Part shown: positions 26,691 through 32,823 of the stretch, one piece after another
How positions within the stretch are numbered: position 1 is the stretch's first letter
Layout: each line of letters opens with the position of its first letter
Assembly (NCBI GenBank): GCA_903894475.1
Contig: CAITQH010000141.1
Span: 1 to 32,823 of the forward strand
Length of the DNA stretch: 32,823 nt
Source of the DNA: an uncultured beta proteobacterium
GTDB lineage: Bacteria > Pseudomonadota > Gammaproteobacteria > Burkholderiales > Burkholderiaceae_C
Direction: 5' to 3'
Program-made: the position numbers and the translations under genes
Notes under the pieces: generated by a model
What the model saw: the letters and a program-made list of their open reading frames with translations, nothing else
Database searches by the model: none
Told to the model about the DNA's origin: nothing

Positions 26691-27015
26691 CTGTTTCTCC
26701 AGTGAAACTGCTGTCTGAATTCTTCGCGAATGTCACAAATTCCTAGTCTGGTTGTGACAAAGTTGTGACAGACCATCTGCCACGAACTGATGGTATCAAA
26801 GAACTGGTCGGGAAGGTCAGATTCATGATTCTGTGCAACTATATAGAGGCAGATGACAGGTTTGGAACCTGGCCAAGTGGAGAGCCGATCACCAGACGGA
26901 GGCTCCACAGTTACGATTGCCTAGCCTTCATGTCTAAATTACTTGATGAACTTCTGCCAATGCCACCATGCTGCCTTGTTTAAAGCCTTGGGTGCGTCCA
27001 GCGCGGCGATGGACG
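26691..27015. other. Gene-poor stretch between the moaC remnant and the recombinase
   Basis: Apart from the TTGTGACA boxes I see no supported gene. Short open frames occur on both strands (for example 26765-26983 plus and 26687-26908 minus), but none shows a recognisable domain or a good ribosome site. The left end is the breakpoint of moaC. Confidence 0.5.
26731..26770. repeat. Repeated TTGTGACA boxes at the moaC junction
   Basis: TTGTGACA occurs twice in direct orientation (26752-26759 and 26763-26770, 11 bases apart), and its inverse TGTCACAA stands at 26731-26738. The 11-base spacing is about one helical turn. The boxes begin about 40 bases beyond the last moaC similarity, so they may be a recombinase or transposase end, or an operator. 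Confidence 0.45.
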
Positions 27016-27603
27016 TCATGCAGGCAGCAGGGCATTTGTTCGAATGCCGATGAAGTTCGCTCTGGAGACTGAATGGCGACGTGCTACAGCACTGACAGAT
27101 TCCCCGCAGCCCAGGGCCGTCAATATGTCGGCTTGCTGTGTTGGCGTCGTTTTAGAGGGTCTGCCGAGCGTCTTTCCTTCAGCCTTCGCACGTTGCAACC
27201 CGGCCTGGGTCCGTTCAATCAGCAGATCGCGCTCCATTTCGGCAACAGCGGCAAGCACGGTCAGCAGTATCTTTCCCGCAGCGGAAGTTAAATCGGTGTT
27301 GCCCAGTTGCAATACGACAACTTTGATGCCGCGCTCCGCGAGATGGCGCACCGTTTGAAGAACATCGATTGCATCACGCCCCATGCGGTCGAGCTTGCTC
27401 GCAACAAGTGTTTCACCCTTGCGGATCTGTCCCAACATGCGTTTGAACGCGGGGCGCTGGTTTGCAGCCACCTTGCCAGAAACGCCTTCATCAGCGAACC
27501 AGGAGTCGGGATCAATTTGATACCCCGCCTGCTCCAGTTCAAGTCGCTGATTAGCTGTTGTCTGTTGTCCTGTCGAAACCCGTCCGTATCCGAAAACCGC
27601 CAT
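27016..27603 (-). CDS. Serine recombinase of the resolvase/invertase family
   Basis: The 195-residue protein is a complete small serine recombinase: nucleophile Ser10 in FGYGRVSTGQQ, the catalytic arginine region VASKLDRMGRDAID (about residues 67-80), and the long E-helix with AAVAEMERDLLIERTQAG (about 118-135). It ends in a helix-turn-helix (GESVSAVARRHSVSRANFIG). Such proteins resolve transposon cointegrates or invert DNA, usually acting at sites close to their own gene. It points towards the moaC breakpoint, with an inverted repeat just upstream of its start (27640-27711). No transposase is nearby, so its parent element is incomplete or unusual. The ATG at 27603 is preceded by GGAG-like purines (AGAAGGTC). 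Confidence 0.9.
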   Translation of the reverse strand: MAVFGYGRVSTGQQTTANQRLELEQAGYQIDPDSWFADEGVSGKVAANQRPAFKRMLGQIRKGETLVASKLDRMGRDAIDVLQTVRHLAERGIKVVVLQLGNTDLTSAAGKILLTVLAAVAEMERDLLIERTQAGLQRAKAEGKTLGRPSKTTPTQQADILTALGCGESVSAVARRHSVSRANFIGIRTNALLPA

Positions 27604-28131
27604 GACCTTCTCCTATGTGAAATTGTTAGAAAACGGTGTCAGCATCGGATGGCCTGTCGGAAAGGCGGAGGACTATTTTTCTGACAGTTGAGACGTGTTG
27701 CGCCGATGCTGCCGGAATACGGTCGATTTCCAACAGGTCGTAGATGCAGCGCAGGTGCCTACGGGCTGAAACTGGCGGCGGTGTTGTATCGGCGAGGATG
27801 GCGGCAAAGCGCTTGCACCCCATCACGGATACTGTCATGTTGGCGATTGCGAAGACGCGACCGACTGGCAGGTGGATGAGGACGATTTGCAATGGCAGCA
27901 AGTGATCACCAAATGCCCTTCCGTGGATCATCGAGGTCCACGGTGCGGTCAGGAAGGGCTAAGGGAGTGTGTTTACAAATCCAGCCAGGGATTTGACTCG
28001 CCTTACCCTTTGGATGCAGTTCCCCACTGCACCATAATTAGGCACTGGTATCGGAAGGCGGTATCCACCGCTGCAAAGTCACCAACGAATGATGCTATTC
28101 GGCATCCAACCTGCGTCAACCGGAAAAAGGA
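27604..28131. other. 528-base stretch without a supported gene
   Basis: It holds the inverted repeat above and presumably the divergent promoters of the recombinase and of the 28132 gene. An open frame from a GTG at 27872 to 28135 encodes an acidic start (DEDDLQWQQ) but then loses any protein-like character; I take it as chance or decay. No tRNA or terminator fold was recognised. Confidence 0.5.
27640..27711. repeat. Inverted repeat upstream of the recombinase, possible res site
   Basis: CAGCATCGG (27640-27648) and its exact inverse CCGATGCTG (27703-27711) flank 54 bases, starting 37 bases upstream of the recombinase ATG. Resolvase genes commonly sit next to their own res or inversion sites, built from paired inverted half-sites. 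The half-sites here do not match a known res sequence that I can recall, so this rests on position and symmetry. Confidence 0.35.
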
Positions 28132-28512
28132 ATGAGTGAATCAGAAGAAGATCGTGATCGACGCTGGCTTGAAATCGAAGTTGATGCACAAATGTATGTT
28201 CAGCGCGGTGACAACTCGAAAATGGTTGCGCTCTTGCGCCAACTTTATCTACCGGGCGAAGTACCTGATCTATCGTTTATTGCCGACCTGCTGGAGAATA
28301 AATCAAAGAAGCCAGCAGGGCGACCAGCCGATGGAAAGATCCTTGCTGGTGTCAAGATGCAACGAGCGGGGCTGACCGTACGTGGCTTCATCAACCAAGG
28401 ACTGACCGTTGAGGTTGCAGTCGCGAAGGCAAGTGAAGTTCTTTCAATAAGTGAGGGTTCGATAAAAAAGCGCTACCGCCAATTTTTGAAGGAAGAGATT
28501 GCCCCTAAGTGA
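28132..28512 (+). CDS. Small HTH-like protein preceding the primase gene
   Basis: The 126-residue protein is charged and soluble. Its C-terminal third (VEVAVAKASEVLSISEGSIK, then KRYRQFLKEE) looks like a helix-turn-helix with a basic recognition helix. The middle has KKPAGRPADGK, a basic linker. The ATG at 28132 follows AAAAAGGA, a usable ribosome site, and the next gene starts about 120 bases later. It could be a regulator or replication accessory factor of the mobile element. I do not recognise the family. Confidence 0.6.
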   Translation: MSESEEDRDRRWLEIEVDAQMYVQRGDNSKMVALLRQLYLPGEVPDLSFIADLLENKSKKPAGRPADGKILAGVKMQRAGLTVRGFINQGLTVEVAVAKASEVLSISEGSIKKRYRQFLKEEIAPK

Positions 28513-28633
28513 GAGAAGAAGTTGGTCTCGAAAAGTCAAGTCACTTAAATGGCAATTTGATGACCTGACACCATCGCAAGGTAGCGGTAAATTTGGTTTC
28601 ACCACGCAATTTCTGCGTGTTTATGGAACCAAA

Positions 28634-30868
28634 ATGATGACCGATATTTCAGAATTTGACCCGACTTCAGCAATACCAGACGAGCTATTGCGTCTACAGC
28701 AGCAAGTCAGTACAGCACAACAGTTTATTGATCGCCTGAGCGGTTCGCACGCTACCGCATTCGCGACCTTCGATGACAAAGGCGAAAGCAATACGCTGCC
28801 TAGGCGTTTGAACGGATCGCTCGAAGAATGTCTCCCTGAGCTTTTACTTTTGAATGAACATGGGGCAGGTATCTTTGTCACAGTAAATCAGACTGACGGT
28901 GTGGGTCACAAGACCGAAAATATCACTGGAGTGAGAGCTGTGTTTACCGACATGGACGGAAGACCCATCGCTCCTGTCGAGGCATGGTCGATTCCTCCGC
29001 ATATGGTGATTCAGACTTCACCCGGTCGTTGGCACGCTTATTGGATTATTGTCGGTTTACCGCTGGATCGTTTCACCGAAGTGCAAAAAGCCCTGGCCAA
29101 CCACTTTGATGGCGACCCGGCTGTCTGTGATCTTGCACGAGTCATGCGTGTCCCAGGATTCAATCATCACAAGCGTGATCCATTCATGGTCACGATCAAG
29201 ACGATAGATTCTGGTCGCACGCCAATTCCAGCGGAAGAGATGATGGCGGCGCTGGGGCTAGATGTGGATGTCCGTTTTACGTCAGCTGCGCCAAAGTCTT
29301 CAGCCTCCAAAACAATTAAGGTTGGCGGGAGAAACACTGCCCTAGCCAAGCACGCCGGAGGACTGCGCCGCGCTGGGAAGTCCGGTGAGGAAATCGAGGA
29401 GGCACTTCTGGTTCTGAATAACGAAAAGTGTGATCCGCCTCTGCCTGTAGATGAAGTCGAAGGTATCGCAAAAAGCATTGCACGCTACGCGACAGACGAA
29501 GGCTCGGTCGGATTAACGAACACCGATACCGGAAACGCGCAGAGATTTGTTGCCCAGCACAGCCAGAACCTGCGCTATGTTTACGAAATGGGTAAGTGGT
29601 TGTATTGGGATGATGGTGTCTGGCGTATAGACAATTTGAATCGTGCCGTAGAGTTTGCAAAATCTACCGCGACTGCGATGTTTGAAGAGGCTCCAAAATG
29701 CACCACTGCAAGCATTCGTACTGCTTTGGCCAAGCACGCAAGCCAGTCGCTCAACCTCAATCGCATCCACGCAATGGTCGAGTTGGCAAAGTCTGATCCC
29801 TCAATTGTCTTGCCAATCAAGAACTTGGACGTAGACGACTTTATGCTGGGTGTTTCCAATGGAGTTGTTGATCTACGCACCGGAAGTTACAGACCCGCAG
29901 AACGTGATGACTTTCTGACCCGTCAATGTGGAACTCCTTTCGTGGAATCGGCAACGTGTCCGATCTTTCAAGCGTTCCTTGCGCGTGCTACAGGTGGAGA
30001 TATAGAGTTGGAGGCTTACCTACAACGACTCATTGGCTATACCCTGACCGGGAGTGCAATCGAGCATTGTCTTGGGTTCCTTTATGGTCGCGGACGAAAC
30101 GGCAAGTCGACGTTTCTGGAAACAATGCAGAGTCTAACCGGCGACTATTCGGTTCAGACACAGCCGGAGACATTAACGACGACGCAACGCAAGGGTGGCG
30201 CTAACAACGATGTTGCAAGACTGGCGGGAAGACGTCTGGTTGTCAGCAACGAGGTCGATGAAGGGTCACACTTTGACGAGGCTCTGATAAAGCAGTTAAC
30301 CGGAGGTGACATAGTTACCGCAAGATTTTTGTACCAGGAGAGTTTTGATTTCAAGCCGAAGTTCAAACTGTTGATCATCGGTAACTACAAGCCCGTCATT
30401 AGGGGTGACGACAACGGGATATGGTCGCGAGTTCACCTGATACCGTTCATTCAAACCATTCCAGAGGCGGAGCAGGATAAGTTGCTAACTGTGAAGCTGC
30501 AGAAGGAACTGCCTGGAATACTGAATTGGGCGATCGCTGGCTGCTTGGCATGGCAGAAAAACGGCATCAAGCCTCCTAAGGTAATAGTTGACGCGACCCG
30601 CGCCTATCGCGCCGATATGGACATTCTTGGAGAGTGGATGGATGAAGATTGTGTCTTTGGAGCGACGCATACCGTATCAAGTCAGGCCCTTTACGAATCC
30701 TACAATTCTTGGTGCCACAGAGCAAACATCAAGCCCATCAGCTCGAAGTCGTTCGGCAGAAAGCTCGAGGATCGTGGTATCAGTAAATGTCACACACGTA
30801 GTGGCAACAAGTTCGTGGGGATTGCCATAGACTCATCCAGCGTCGGCAGATTGATGCTCGTCGCGTGA
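28634..30868 (+). CDS. P4-type phage/plasmid primase-helicase
   Basis: From the ATG at 28634 the protein is 744 residues. The N-terminal part has a RepB-like primase fold signature: VFTDMDG (about residues 103-109, metal-binding acids), GRWHAYW (131-137) and CDLARVMRVPGFNHHK (165-180). The C-terminal half is the D5/P4 superfamily 3 helicase: Walker A GRGRNGKST (485-493), Walker B RRLVVSNEVDEG (about 534-545) and an LLIIGNYKPVI sensor block. Such proteins prime and unwind DNA at the origin of satellite phages, islands and some plasmids. An iteron-bearing inverted repeat directly follows the gene. The frame is open up to a TTG at 28499 overlapping the previous gene, but the residues there are not family-like. 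No integrase or capsid gene is present. Confidence 0.9.
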   Translation: MMTDISEFDPTSAIPDELLRLQQQVSTAQQFIDRLSGSHATAFATFDDKGESNTLPRRLNGSLEECLPELLLLNEHGAGIFVTVNQTDGVGHKTENITGVRAVFTDMDGRPIAPVEAWSIPPHMVIQTSPGRWHAYWIIVGLPLDRFTEVQKALANHFDGDPAVCDLARVMRVPGFNHHKRDPFMVTIKTIDSGRTPIPAEEMMAALGLDVDVRFTSAAPKSSASKTIKVGGRNTALAKHAGGLRRAGKSGEEIEEALLVLNNEKCDPPLPVDEVEGIAKSIARYATDEGSVGLTNTDTGNAQRFVAQHSQNLRYVYEMGKWLYWDDGVWRIDNLNRAVEFAKSTATAMFEEAPKCTTASIRTALAKHASQSLNLNRIHAMVELAKSDPSIVLPIKNLDVDDFMLGVSNGVVDLRTGSYRPAERDDFLTRQCGTPFVESATCPIFQAFLARATGGDIELEAYLQRLIGYTLTGSAIEHCLGFLYGRGRNGKSTFLETMQSLTGDYSVQTQPETLTTTQRKGGANNDVARLAGRRLVVSNEVDEGSHFDEALIKQLTGGDIVTARFLYQESFDFKPKFKLLIIGNYKPVIRGDDNGIWSRVHLIPFIQTIPEAEQDKLLTVKLQKELPGILNWAIAGCLAWQKNGIKPPKVIVDATRAYRADMDILGEWMDEDCVFGATHTVSSQALYESYNSWCHRANIKPISSKSFGRKLEDRGISKCHTRSGNKFVGIAIDSSSVGRLMLVA

Positions 30869-30880
30869 CCAGGTGGGGGC

Positions 30881-30986
30881 GGTGAAGGGTGTGAAGGGTT
30901 TTGGGTCATTTGCATAAAGTCCTCTATGTATTTCAATATATAGGGTACTTTTACAAAACAGCCTTCAACCCTTCACACCCTTCACC
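30881..30986. repeat. Iteron-like 20-bp perfect inverted repeat, candidate replication origin
   Basis: The left arm (30881-30900) and right arm (30967-30986) are perfect inverted copies of 20 bases around a 66-base AT-rich spacer. Each arm holds two direct copies of the 9-mer GTGAAGGGT (ACCCTTCAC on the right). A further GGCGGTGA / TCACCGCC pair extends the symmetry on the outside. The alpha protein of phage P4 binds GGTGAACA-type iterons, so GGTGAAGGG boxes right after a P4-type primase fit an origin. As a terminator the loop would be unusually large and there is no T-run after a compact stem. Confidence 0.6.
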
Positions 30987-30995
30987 ATCACCGCC

Positions 30996-31445
30996 GCGAG
31001 AGTGGCAATCGGGGGATCAAAGTCAGCGGGTCGGAGACTGCAAATCCATCCACCGCTGATCTTCATGACGCCGGCGGTCACAGTCATAGGTAATATGGGT
31101 TCGCCTCACACCAGGACGACGCCAAATCAATTTGCAGGCAGAGGGCTACATCGTCTCTATGTCGTTGCCAGTGCGCTCAAACGCTGTTCTGGACGGTCTG
31201 GCGAGCATCCTGCAGGCGCACACAGGACGAAAGCTATCCTGCGGTCATTCGTGGGCAGTGTCGCGTCGGGCTGGACCGCAGCGGGAACGGTCGTTGGGCA
31301 CGCTTGTCCAATTTGATGCGCGATTCGACCTTGAGCCCGAGACTGACCACCAGCCCTGCATTCGCTCTGCCAGAATATCGAGATACGATTAACAAGGTGG
31401 GAAATCAGCTCACGTAAGGCTGCAAGTCACTTTCAGGAGGAATTG
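30996..31445. other. 450-base stretch without a supported gene
   Basis: Two overlapping open frames (31002-31316, and 31132-31392 from a TTG) cover most of it in different registers. Neither has a ribosome site, a domain or convincing protein character. It may be decayed sequence at the right end of the mobile segment. No element end was identified. Confidence 0.4.
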
Positions 31446-31631
31446 ATGGCCAACTTGTGGAGCAGAGCCCAACGTCCAGAGCACTATTTGTTGCTCTGTT
31501 TGTTGCTCTTGACATCGCGCTATGCCGCGTGTAACGTGATGTCGCGGTGTTCGGGATCGCGACCCACCGAATGCGCGATCTCGGGCGAAGTGGTGCGCGT
31601 GTGGGGAGCGCTTCACTCGCTTCGTTTGTAG
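31446..31631 (+). CDS. Possible small membrane-associated protein
   Basis: A 61-residue frame starts at an ATG only six bases after a near-perfect ribosome site (CAGGAGGAATTG). It has one hydrophobic stretch (HYLLLCLLLLTSRYAA, about residues 13-28), three cysteines downstream of it and no recognised family. The ribosome site is the only real argument; the residues after the hydrophobic stretch look like random coding. It could also be the 5' end of a broken gene. Confidence 0.28.
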   Translation: MANLWSRAQRPEHYLLLCLLLLTSRYAACNVMSRCSGSRPTECAISGEVVRVWGALHSLRL

Positions 31632-31689
31632 CCTTGCTTTTGACGAGCGAGGCTATGAAATCTTTTGCAACTCGACCAAGAGGTGAACC

Positions 31690-32196
31690 ATGGGTATCCG
31701 GATCAATCAGAGTACGCGCATCGCTGGAGCTTCGCTGGTCGTTGCCGCACTCTTAGGAGGCTGCGCGACACCCGCGGCTACTGGTAGCGCCGGCGCGCTT
31801 GTCGGTACGTGGAAGCTCATGTCGTTCGACATGGAGCTGCAGGCCACGGGCGAGCGCATCCAACCCATGGGCAAGGTGCCGACGGGCTACCTCAATTTCA
31901 CGACCGACGGACGTATGGCTGTGGTGATCACGGGCGAAGGTCGCAAGTCCGGCACATCCGAAGCCGACCGCGCGGGGCTGTTCTCGACTCTCGTCGCGTA
32001 CACCGGCAACTATCGCGTCGAGGGCGACAAGTGGATCACGTCCGTCGATGCGTCATGGAATCCCGCGTGGGTCGGCACCGAACAGCCGCGCACTTATAAG
32101 ATCACCGGGACACAGCTGCAGGAGTCAACCTCGTGGTTCCCGCGGCCCGACAAGACAATGGTACGCGTGTCCAATGTCTACGAGCGAGTGAAGTAG
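31690..32196 (+). CDS. Lipocalin-like domain lipoprotein
   Basis: The 168-residue protein has a lipoprotein signal with lipobox LGGC (C25). After it comes a lipocalin-like domain (about residues 36-168) starting with GALVGTWKLMSFDME, with YLNFTTDGRMAVVI, YTGNYRVEGDKWI and a late beta-rich end. Proteins of this sort occur as secreted or lipid-anchored small-ligand binders; the ligand is unknown. A good ribosome site (AGAGGTGA) precedes the ATG by a few bases. The third-codon positions look richer in G and C than in the mobile segment to its left, so it is probably chromosomal or from another source. A 6-bp stem (GCCGGG/CCCGGC, 32201-32218) follows the stop. Confidence 0.82.
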   Translation: MGIRINQSTRIAGASLVVAALLGGCATPAATGSAGALVGTWKLMSFDMELQATGERIQPMGKVPTGYLNFTTDGRMAVVITGEGRKSGTSEADRAGLFSTLVAYTGNYRVEGDKWITSVDASWNPAWVGTEQPRTYKITGTQLQESTSWFPRPDKTMVRVSNVYERVK

Positions 32197-32396
32197 CGAA
32201 GCCGGGTCGACCCCCGGCAGCCCAGCGGGTGAATGAGCGGCATAGCAAGTCGCCGGTTACCTTCCCGTTACGACTGCTTCGGGGCAAACTGAAGGACCGC
32301 ACCGTGTCTTCTCCAGCCAGTCGCCGGCTACATGATGAGCGACTGCTGCTTTGCCTTTGGGCAGTAGTGCCGAGCGCGCTCGTCAGTAACCCATTT

Positions 32397-32823
32397 CTAC
32401 CTTTTGCAGCAAAACACTTTCAGCTTGGCGGGGATACCTGGTCGGTTTGAAAGTGCTTCTCCCAGCGAGTTCGGACTGGCAGATGAATCGCCGACTATTG
32501 ACACATTTGCATAGGTGCCTTCGCGCACCGGACTGGCTTCCAGCCTCAGTTCGTAGCCAGCCTTGACTGCAATGGGAGTGCTGATGAATCCCGCCCCAGA
32601 TCCACTCAGCTCTGAAACGATCATGCCTGAAGCTGGATCACTGACCTTGTAATAGAAAGTGAACTGCTCAGGGGGGCCTACGACGCCAGGTCGAGATGTA
32701 TAAGCCTCAAATTTGACGGTGTGTGTGTTGATTGGTATGACCGGACCAGCGCCACAGCAAACAAGGCGTGCGCTTGCGCCAGAGGGCGGCTTTGAGACCG
32801 TGGAAGTTGCCAATGCACCTCCC
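32397..32823 (-). CDS. C-terminal part of an unrecognised, probably exported protein
   Basis: A minus-strand frame enters at the right edge and ends with TAG at 32397, giving about 141 residues, so the start is outside the window. The visible part begins GGALATSTVSKPPSG, a low-complexity linker like those after a lipoprotein cysteine, and continues with a beta-rich domain (HTVKFEAYTSRPGV, EQFTFYYKVSDP, VKAGYELRLEASP). This suggests an immunoglobulin-like or beta-sandwich secreted domain, but no family is recognised. It converges on the lipocalin gene with a gap of about 200 bases in which I see no other gene. Confidence 0.5.
   Translation of the reverse strand, partial: GGALATSTVSKPPSGASARLVCCGAGPVIPINTHTVKFEAYTSRPGVVGPPEQFTFYYKVSDPASGMIVSELSGSGAGFISTPIAVKAGYELRLEASPVREGTYANVSIVGDSSASPNSLGEALSNRPGIPAKLKVFCCKR

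Noticed and set aside
26765..26983. 72-codon plus-strand frame at the moaC junction
   Set aside because: No ribosome site, no domain, and the region holds repeats of the element end.
27980..28045. Possible 3' end of a tRNA or tmRNA (TTCCCCACTGCACCA)
   Set aside because: No TTCGA-type T-loop, no matching acceptor strand and no upstream arms were found; the CACCA is probably chance.
27872..28135. Open frame with acidic start between recombinase and HTH-like gene
   Set aside because: GTG start without a ribosome site, mixed composition, no recognised domain and overlap with the next gene start.
31002..31392. Two overlapping plus-strand frames after the origin-like repeat
   Set aside because: No ribosome site, no conserved motif, and the two compete in different registers.
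32201..32218. GC-rich hairpin after the lipocalin gene as an intrinsic terminator
   Set aside because: The stem is only six base pairs and no T-run follows, so it is noted but not called.

Overview
The window looks like chromosomal DNA of a betaproteobacterium, most likely Burkholderiales (Comamonadaceae-like). The signs are an EpsA-to-EpsL exopolysaccharide locus with exosortase B and EpsI, a PglL-type ligase lying tail to tail with a moaC remnant, and dispersed hairpin repeats common in these genomes. The genus is not determined.

From about 25.0 kb down to 1.0 kb all genes lie on the minus strand with very short gaps or 4-base overlaps, so they probably form one or a few long transcripts. 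In transcription order, the first block is a cellulose-synthase-like cluster: bcsD, a bcsP-like gene, bcsQ, a bcsA homologue, bcsB, a small TPR protein resembling the N-terminus of BcsC, and a second bcsQ. Next come a broken MBOAT O-acyltransferase gene and its intact AlgJ/AlgX-like partner. The exosortase-associated EPS operon follows: epsA (LuxR regulator), epsB (initiating sugar-phosphate transferase), epsL and epsE (outer membrane and export), epsD (PPIase lipoprotein), epsF and epsG (chain-length control), xrtB, epsI, a Wzy-like polymerase, two GT4 glycosyltransferases and a flippase-like membrane protein. A methyltransferase cut short by a probable insertion sequence lies at the left edge.

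The most striking feature is the BcsA homologue. It is full length, uninterrupted and embedded in a tight operon, yet the substrate-binding, DxD, TED and QxxRW motifs of the synthase and both c-di-GMP motifs of the PilZ domain are all replaced. It looks like a retained pseudo-synthase. The block has BcsB, BcsD and two BcsQ proteins but no BcsZ and no BcsC barrel. I infer that it is a repurposed cellulose-synthase-like scaffold, possibly serving the neighbouring Eps polysaccharide or another synthase.

On the right, a plus-strand pglL-type gene (25.1-26.6 kb) meets the last ~40 codons of moaC. The rest of moaC is missing, and an accessory segment begins there. It carries repeats at the junction, a small serine recombinase, a small HTH-like protein, a P4-type primase-helicase, and an iteron-bearing 20-bp perfect inverted repeat around an AT-rich spacer (a candidate replication origin). 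Beyond it are a weak small ORF, a lipocalin-like lipoprotein and the 3' end of an unrecognised gene running off the window. No integrase, rRNA, tRNA or CRISPR array was seen.
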